Positions 57,292 to 64,000 of a stretch of DNA of 64,000 nt are shown here, one piece after another; position 1 is the stretch's first letter, and each line of letters opens with the position of its first letter. The DNA is from Marsupella aquatica. Taxonomy: Eukaryota > Marchantiophyta. A program made the translations under genes and the position numbers. The notes below the pieces were generated by a model that was given only the letters and a program-made list of their open reading frames with translations, had not been told where the DNA came from and ran no database searches. The DNA is taken from assembly GCA_973895155.1 (NCBI GenBank), contig OZ316899.1, positions 9,300,001 to 9,364,000 of the forward strand, written 5' to 3'.

Positions 57292-59257
57292 GTGCAACCT
57301 CCACCGGTACCATCTACCCTCTCTCACACTCAGCCAGAAGAAAATCAAGAAATATCCATAAATTATATGCATACTGGCAGAATATGGCATAGAAAGGATA
57401 CAATTGTAGATGATATATTTGCATTCAATATATCTCAGGACATCACAAATGACACCCCGGATCCCCTGTCAGTCCAAGAGGCACAGCAGCGACCAGATTG
57501 GCCTCAGTGGCAGATAGCCCTTAATTCTGAATTGGACTCATTAATTCAGCGAGAAGTCTTTGGTCCGGTCATTCCTGCCCCTTTACACACATCACTTATA
57601 GGATATAGATTCATTTCACAAGGAAAAGAAATGCTCAAGGAGAGATAATTAGGTACAAAGCACGATTGGTTGCTAAAGGTTATACGCAAATCCCATGACG
57701 TGACTTTGACCTTACTTACTCACCCGTGATGGATTTGATAATGTACCAATATATCATAGCGTTTGCACTTACTCATAAACTGATGCTGAATGTATTAAAT
57801 GTAATAACAGCCTATCTTTATGGCATGTTAGACACTACAATATACATGAAAGCTCCTCCTGAGTTAATTAAGAGAATGGCATTTCGAATTTAGGGGGAGA
57901 GCAAGAATAACATCAACCCTGATCTACAATCAGGGCTAACAAAGAAAACTCCTACAGAGTACCTGCTAAAGAATGCAAATCAAAACGAACCTTCTGTTCT
58001 TCATGAATCAAAAGTACTGAATGCACCCCAGGAGAGAAGTCGACTTCCAAGCAACTCTCAATCTGCTATACAGACAAAACAGCTGCAGTCCAAGTACTGC
58101 GATCCCTATATGGACTCAAACAGAGTGGCCAAAATTGGTATAAGAGATTCAAGGCAGAGATGTTAGCTCTGAACTTTGTCAATAACAACATTGCTCCCTG
58201 TCTATTTCTTAAACAAAATGACACAAACTACATAATCATTGCTATTTATGTAGACGATATTAACATCTTTGGTACACCTACAATAGTTAAAGAAACAATG
58301 GCAACATTGAAAACAACATTTCAAATGCGGGATTTGGGAGAACCCAAATACTGTCTTGGACTTCAATTTGACTATGTGCAGGGCAAAATCCTTATCAATC
58401 AAGCCACCTAGGCAAGGAAGATAGTAAAGCAGTTCAATATGGATAAAGCTCACCCAGTGAGCACTCCAATGGAAGTGAGATCTTTGGACCTGCCAAAGAC
58501 ACATTCAAGAAGCGCACAGAAGTAGAGCAGATACTTGGATCAGAAAAGCCCTATCTCTCAGCAATTGAAGCGCTAATGTACTTAGCGAATCAGACACGCC
58601 CTGACATTTCATTTGCTATCAACCTTCTTGCACGTCATAGCTCACAGCCAATGATAAGACACTGGAATGGCATAAAGCAATTTTTTTGTTACCTACAGGG
58701 AACACTCGACTTGGGATTGTTCTTCCCCAACAAAGCCATTCCCGAACTAACTGGATTTGCTGACGTTGGCTATCTTTCTAACCTTGATGATGCCAAATCG
58801 CAGACAAGATATATATTTCTTCAAGGAAGCACTGCTTTATCCATCGAGCTCCAAACAGACACTCACGACTACGTCCTCCAATCACGCAGAAATAATTGCC
58901 CTCTATGAAGCAAGTTGCGAATGTATCTGGCTTAGGCAGCTCATTGATCACATAAACAAACATACAGGTCGTCCACTTCTTAACGCACCCACGATCATCT
59001 ATGAAGACAATCGACCGTGTGTCGATCAAATCACACAAGGCTTTATCAAAGGCAATAGGATAAAGCACATTGCCCCCCCCCAAAAAAAATTATACACATG
59101 AACAGCATGGCAATCAGATCCAAGTTCGATGGATTGCCAGCAAAGACAATCGCGCAGACCTATTCACTAAGCCGCTTCCACCTTCAGTTCACCACAAACA
59201 CACATATGGTATCGGGATGCGGCGACTATCCACTTTCCTACAAACACACAACTAAAA
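57292..59257 (+). pseudogene. Copia-2 reverse transcriptase and RNase H
   Basis: The linker (57292-57648) is followed by broken RT N-terminal sequence. The YVDD block (AIYVDDINIFGTP) is at 58160-58411. The thumb/connection (NQTRPDISFAINLLARHSS) is at 58576-58850, and RNase H (EIIALYEASCECIWLRQL, YEDNRPCV) at about 58890-59100. The stretch 57650-58160 has several stops. Comparison with copia-1 gives the same domain order and about 90% or higher identity by eye. Confidence 0.9.
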
Positions 59258-59454
59258 TCTTACAAGAAAACCCACATTCAAAATGAGCAATTACGACACA
59301 CTCCGGAAAACTCCACTCGATATTGCTCACCTTAAACTACTCAGATTGCTTACCCTAAAAATACATTATGCGAAATCTGTTAATACACGCATAATTAACA
59401 TGCTCTTAGGACTTATTATTTGCATTATACTACCTACAACATGACCCTATGACA

Positions 59455-59520
59455 TGTAAAGTAGTGGTACTCTTTCTTTCGGAAGAAAGCAGGAAGGTTT
59501 AAGGAGGCCATACTACTTAT
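59455..59520 (+). promoter_or_regulatory. Conserved 3' block with hairpin ahead of the copia polypurine tract
   Basis: CTTTCTTTCGGAAGAAAG can form a 7-bp stem with a TCGG loop, followed by CAGGAAGGTTTAAGGAGGCCATAC. Related versions are on the minus strand near 16625-16650 (copia-1) and 47040-47080 (non-autonomous element). Plant copia elements commonly carry such a TACTCTTT...AAGGTTTTAATGAGGC motif here; its role is not settled. Confidence 0.6.
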
Positions 59521-59598
59521 AGGGATCATATTAGCACTTAGAGTTAGAATCTAATTAGAGTGGTTCTTGTTTGACCATATCAAAGAACCAAAGGGGAG

Positions 59599-59759
59599 TG
59601 TTATAACATTTAGATTACACTCTAAGTGACCATTACATTACACCCTAAGTAACCCTTAGAGGTTAGGACAGTTATCCAACTGCCCCTCAATGTAACCCAT
59701 ATATATTTACACTCCTAATAGAAGAGGGATGGATGTTGATGAACACATCGAGTGAAACA
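59599..59759 (+). repeat. Copia-2 3' LTR (161 bp)
   Basis: TGTTATAACATT to AGTGAAACA, preceded at once by the polypurine tract AAAGGGGAG and followed by duplication GTAAG. Confidence 0.95.
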
Positions 59760-59764
59760 GTAAG

Positions 59765-60112
59765 GTAAAAAATGGTTTGCCCATAAGGCCGATGGAAACC
59801 AGGTTGGTGTGCGCATTCCAAACTTAGGAAATTTCAACTGGTCCCACTTATCCAAGTAGGATGCCAATCCGAGCGGGCAAGCCAACTCCAAAGCTCGCCG
59901 GACCCAAGTTCTCTCCTTGGGGTACTACCTCTTTAGTTTGAACTAACCAGCCCTCAAATGTGAGGCAAGCACCTCCAACTTCCACTCGCAAAAATCAAAT
60001 CAGCCGCCCAACAACCTCTAGTGCCCACGCAATCCAACTTTATCCTTAAGAGGCCGAGAGGAGTGAAACTCGGATACAACTCACAAAGGTAGCCATGACT
60101 GCATGTACCAGG
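59765..60112 (-). other. Chromovirus sequence between coding end and polypurine tract
   Basis: Non-coding on the minus strand, continuous across the copia-2 insertion with 54124-54206, which then leads into the polypurine tract and 3' LTR. Confidence 0.5.
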
Positions 60113-61506
60113 TCACAATGGCGGTAGGCCGCTCTGCTGACAAAAGTTGCCAAGGATCTTTGGGGCATTACCCAAATTTTCTTTCAATTCCCAAGTACTT
60201 TTGGCCTGGTCATAGCCAGCCCACTTCACCAAATACTCTAAGATTTGCCTTCCTAGCTTGCGTTTGTAATGGTGATCCAGAATTGCCTCCACCTCAAACT
60301 CCTCATCGTTGTTGCATGGATTGAATGTAGGGGTCACCTCGGGCAAACAGACTATTTATGGCTGCAATCGAGACAAGTGATGAACACAATTTGGGGCCCA
60401 AACTCAAACACTTTATTTTTTGAAAGCTTCATGATCAATACAATGGGTGCCCTCAAGCCGGTCACTCGTGAAAGCCTGATGTCTAGCCTTGCAGCGGGCC
60501 ACTATCTATCTTCCATCCAATTATTATCCTCTCGAAAAGGTATCAAGTCCAAAATCCACAAAAATCCAATTCCTCAAGTGCTCAAGCTCAGAACTTTGAT
60601 CCTACTCAAAATCTATCAGGTCACATTGCCAACGATCCAAAACTCAAGCTTGCTGGCTCACGGTTGGTAGCACCTCAATTCCCAATCCAAATCTCCACAA
60701 AATGATCGACTCCCTTGGACTGAGCCGAATCCCAAGCCTTAAGTATGCCTCAGAAATAGCATCCCCGCCCAACGTGCCACCGCCAGGCAGGTTCAAAACT
60801 CAAGATTCAGCCTTATCCCTAAACACTAAACCCATTTCCTTGGGTGTCTCCAACACCATCAAAACCGGATTATCCTTGTGGGCCCATTGGATGATGCAAT
60901 AAGGCCCCGCATATCTGGGAGCCAACTTCCTACTTTTGTTCTTGTGGTATTGTTCAAGTCTCAACTATAACCCGGCGCTCTTGATGCCTATCCCCTTGCT
61001 CCTTGTACCAACTTTGGGCAAGGGTAATACCCTTGGTAGCTGCTTCCACAACTAGGCATTGCTCTCGAATAAATTGTCTATAGAAGGAACCCTGCTTTCC
61101 GTCCGCCAAGCTTCCAGATTTATGAACCAAGAGGGCGCCCTTGACGTCCTCCTAGTGGCCAACACAAATGATGCAAACCCCATCGTCGAATGCTTGGTCG
61201 AGTTATACCTAAACTTGGCCATTGTTAAGTGCTTTGCTCAATCCTTTTGATTGGCCGTCACAAAATGATGCAAATAGTCTTCCACAATACCATTCACCCG
61301 TTCCATTTGGCCATCCGTCTCACGATGATACGCTGATCCCTCAGTAAGGTCTGTGCCAGATAACCGGAATAACACCTTCCAAAAGTGGCCCATAAACTTA
61401 GTATCACGATTGGATAGGATATGCAATGGCAATCCCATTGTTGGAAGACATTGTCAAATACTAGACCGGCAACCTCACGGGCCAAAACTATCTTTGTAGT
61501 CGGCAA
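60113..61506 (-). pseudogene. Chromovirus (Ty3/gypsy) integrase and chromodomain, truncated and decayed
   Basis: On the minus strand, integrase core sequence (LSNRDTKFMGHFWKVLF, YHRETDGQMERVNGIVEDYL) is at 61438-61238 and contains the second Asp and the Glu of the DDE triad. The C-terminal chromodomain is at 60346-60113: EVEAILDHHYKRKLGRQILE, YLVKWAGYDQAKSTWELKEN, with the aromatic cage positions largely kept. Chromodomains steer insertion toward heterochromatin. The coding sequence between is frame-broken. The N-terminal part is cut off at 61506 by the next repeat. Its 3' LTR is at 51229-54116. Confidence 0.9.
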
Positions 61507-62993
61507 TGTAGTATGACACTAGGGATATAAATAAACATTTAAGATCCAAAACTCGATATTCATTCCCATGGAAGAACATGTAAGGAATGATTTTCTATGA
61601 TTTAGCACTTTTGAATGAATAAGATAACAAAAACACAAGGTTGAGCCTTTTACTATGGTTGCTCAGCAAGGCATAGTTTTGAATGTTTGCTTAACATTGT
61701 AAATAAAATAACAAAATGGAAATAATTAACAAAACACAATGAAAATCTTGAGGTATGGTGAGGGAGTTAGGAAACAACCAAGGTGACTCCTCAACATAAC
61801 TTCATTTGATATGATTTAGGTGGTATATCCGTAAGAAACATTTTTGGAAAGGATTACGGTACTAGGATGATCACTAAAATGCCGTCAACATGTCTCAACT
61901 TTTCCTTCCAAGGTACTAAGTGGAGACTAGTAATCAATCACTTCTGTATCCAATCGGTACTTTGTGTCACGAATAAGAGACACTATCATCATCAAATTTG
62001 AAGTCATAAGTTATTGGAAATTCATTCAGACTTGAAAGGGGAAGAATTCCTTTGTATTAAGTACTCATATGCAATGGAGTGCTTGTTACAAATGGAGGTA
62101 ACAAAGTTACAATCTTACAACTAAGGGCTCATGAAATTTCTTCACACAAGAAATGACATGAGAACTACTACTTATATGCTAGCAGGAACCAAAGGAAAAA
62201 GAGATAATGAAAGGACATGTCCTTTCTTATCTCAAGGATCATGGGTAAAAGTAAAGTAACAAAATTGTACTACAGAAGTGCTTATGGTTCACATGAATAC
62301 TTTTGGAATGTAAAACTAACTAAAAAATATTTCAAATGTTAACTACTGTAAAAGTGGAATTGTGGCAAAACTAATAAATAGGGGTTATGTCCTAATTTTA
62401 GTTTCTAAATTAAAAGTCATAAAAATGTGAGACTTTATTGAAGTGGTCTCTGATGTATATTCTTCATGTTAGCAAAATATGAGACTTTTTTGAGGTGCCT
62501 AAGTGTCTCAATAAAATAAGTGAAAGTGTTAAAAAGATTACAGAAAATGAAAACCGGAAAGTTTTCTCAGTGCTAGGCGCATTCGCGCATAAGCGCATAG
62601 GCACATAAGCGCATTAGCGCTTCATGTCTAAGCGGAAAACAGTAAAACTAAAATATTCTTAACTTTCAAATCACATGTTGGTTTGAGTTGAGATTTTCAG
62701 GGTAGGTTTTACTAAGTAAGGACTATCTATTGGAAAAGTATGAGACTTTTCTAACTACTTAAGCTATTTAACTAAAATTGCAGAGATCGGCTGGTCTTTA
62801 CTATTGTCATAGGAGAACTAATCTTGTTGGAGTAGTGTTGTCTGATCTGGTTACTGAACTCTTGTGAAAGTATTTGTTTGCATAGCTTCTCGAATTACAT
62901 CCATGTCTTGAGCGTGATGTCGATAAAAAGGTAAAGACTTTCACTGTCGTTCAAGATCCAGAACAGGAAGTAGCCTCCAATGTAACATGGTAT
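61507..62993 (-). repeat. Inverted relative of the 1770-bp insertion
   Basis: Reverse-complement similarity to 52345-53999, beginning TGTAGTATGACACTAGGG at 61507 (compare the end ...CCCTAGTGTGATACTACA at 53999). It reaches CAGAACAGGAAGTAG near 62960 and ends about 62993. The chromovirus integrase stops exactly at its left end, so this end is a true insertion boundary. The right end merges into a minus-strand coding remnant. Confidence 0.7.
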
Positions 62994-64000
62994 TTACCTT
63001 GCTAGCTTGCATGTAAATACCAATGAAGTCGGAAGTGCAGCAAGTAGCATGGTAGTTTTGAGCAAACTTGGCCATGAATATCTTAGAGTCTCTGGCAAGT
63101 GGTAGAAGTAAAGTGACTCTAGGTAGGAGTTCACGCCACTTCAGAGTATACTCTGTTAATCATTGAGAAGTAATATTATCCCAGATCCTCTCCTTCTCAG
63201 TGATTGGAGTAACAAATTGTTGGAGGACAATAGGTTGTACTGGAGAAGCTTCGTGATTCATCTGGAATCTCCTCTTGGATTGTCTTAAGAAGACAACGAT
63301 GAACTCCAGGACATAAGCAGGTAGATTCCCAAAATGAGCTAGAGCCAGATCTCCATTCTCCAATACAATGTGTCCAACGAGGATCATGACAGCAAGAACA
63401 GGGCAAAAATACTCAGCTTCCGTCTAGATCTCATCTATTTCTGCTATCTCCAAGCGAGTGACCTCTAACAAATGAAGTTTCAAGATATAAAGGCATTCAA
63501 CTCTCTTCTTATGGTAATATTTCCAGAACTCTAAAATAGGAGGAGATCTAAGGTCTGAGACTCTAACAAACTCAACAAACTGTTTAATATTTTCCTGAGG
63601 GGTTTTTGGATCAATATGCAGGGTAGGGATAAAATTGACTTGGCATGCTTTGTCTTGACTGGGTGGAAGAGTGTCAGGGAAAGAAATGGCAAGATGTTCA
63701 CCTGCAGGAGTGATCTCAGGTTCTGGAAAACTAGGAAAAAGTTGGTTTGGTTGATTTGAAGGACTATAAGGAGAGGTAGGTGAATGGCTAGAAGGAGGGC
63801 TAGAATAATAAATGGGAGAATCTGATGTTGAGGTATGATAGCGAACTGCAGAATAGACTTGCTAGGTGTTGCAACCGAACATCTGAGTGAACCTGTGGAC
63901 GAGATCTTCACAGTATTCCAAGTGCTGGTCATGGCTTGAAATATGTGACAATCTATACATAACCTCATCTAATACCTCGATCAAATGATCAGGATCACAC
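62994..64000 (-). pseudogene. Unrecognised minus-strand coding remnant, open at the window edge
   Basis: From the right edge the minus strand reads a largely continuous frame with about three stops: DPDHLIEVLDEVMYRLSHIS, HLEYCEDLVHRF, a Ser/Pro-rich linker, then EFVRVSDLRSPILEFWKYYH, LALAHFGNLPAYVLEFIVVF and DSKIFMAKFAQNYHATCC. Composition is that of a real protein. It ends at AAG|GTAAAT, which could be a splice donor, right where homology with the 52.3-54.0 kb insertion begins. It may be the internal ORF of that element family. No family recognised. Confidence 0.4.

Larger units (their letters stand above)
54207..59759 (+). mobile_element. Copia-2: full-length Ty1/copia retrotransposon, 5553 bp
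   Basis: LTRs are 54207-54366 and 59599-59759. The target duplication GTAAG is at 54202-54206 and 59760-59764. The leader after the 5' LTR reads CGTTATCAGCACGAG, the probable primer site. The polypurine tract ACCAAAGGGGAG lies at 59587-59598. The LTRs differ by four transitions and one single-base indel over 160 bp, so insertion is old but not ancient. The internal order is gag-PR-IN-RT-RH. Coding capacity is lost through stops and frameshifts. It is inserted downstream of a chromovirus coding region. Confidence 0.95.

Noticed and set aside
62981-62998. TGTAACATGGTATTTACC as an LTR end plus tRNA-Met primer site
   Set aside because: TGGTAT fits the start of an initiator-Met primer site but the following bases do not, and coding-like sequence on the other strand points the opposite way.

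Overview
The window is nuclear DNA from a land plant with a large, transposon-saturated genome. The evidence is plant-type Ty3/gypsy and Ty1/copia polyproteins, CACTA (En/Spm) transposons with TNP2-type transposase, a retrotransposon primer site complementary to plant tRNA-Asp, and a single intact host gene encoding a plant ZRF1/GlsA-like J-domain/SANT protein. I cannot place it to species. Gene density and repeat decay would suit a fern, lycophyte or gymnosperm, but that is a guess.

Layout. 1-8.07 kb: plus-strand Ty3/gypsy element, cut by the window edge, with pol (RT-RNaseH-integrase), a very long extra 3' ORF broken by three in-frame stops, and a non-coding 3' end. 8.19-11.59 kb: remains of two CACTA transposons, one apparently inserted in the TNP2 gene of the other. 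11.6-16.35 kb: minus-strand gypsy element (gag, primer site, 5' LTR region) without pol. 16.35-21.5 kb: minus-strand copia element with a 165-bp 3' LTR whose gag has been replaced by a gypsy-type gag. About 21.5-27.84 kb: plus-strand CACTA element that carries a SET-domain coding region upstream of TNP2. 28.1-29.1 kb: minus-strand homologue of the extra 3' ORF. 29.6-32.4 kb: LTR-like repeats, including head-to-head arms. 33.3-34.5 kb: degenerate minisatellites. 35.5-37.7 kb: the host ZRF1/GlsA-like gene. 38.3-40.1 kb: tandem repeats. 40.6-44.5 kb: decayed minus-strand coding fragments, including a recognisable ubiquitin pseudogene and a methyltransferase-like stretch. 45.3-51.2 kb: minus-strand coiled-coil/3'-ORF remnants split by a non-autonomous copia-like element (46761-50195, perfect 5-bp duplication). 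51.2-61.5 kb: minus-strand chromovirus (integrase, chromodomain, PPT, 3' LTR) with two insertions: a 1770-bp TG...CA insertion (52230-53999) and a full-length copia element (54207-59759), each with a perfect 5-bp target duplication. 61.5-64 kb: inverted relative of the 1770-bp insertion, followed by an unrecognised minus-strand coding remnant.

How the pieces relate. Almost everything except 35.5-37.7 kb is mobile DNA. Many premature stops are explained by C-to-T changes in CAG or CGA codons, as expected from deamination of methylated CHG and CG sites in silenced plant repeats; several are confirmed by comparing the two copia copies. The most interesting content is the long 3' ORF domain shared by separate gypsy-like fragments (3.2-6.8 kb and 28.1-29.1 kb), the SET domain inside a CACTA element, the copia/gypsy chimera, and the ubiquitin fragment.
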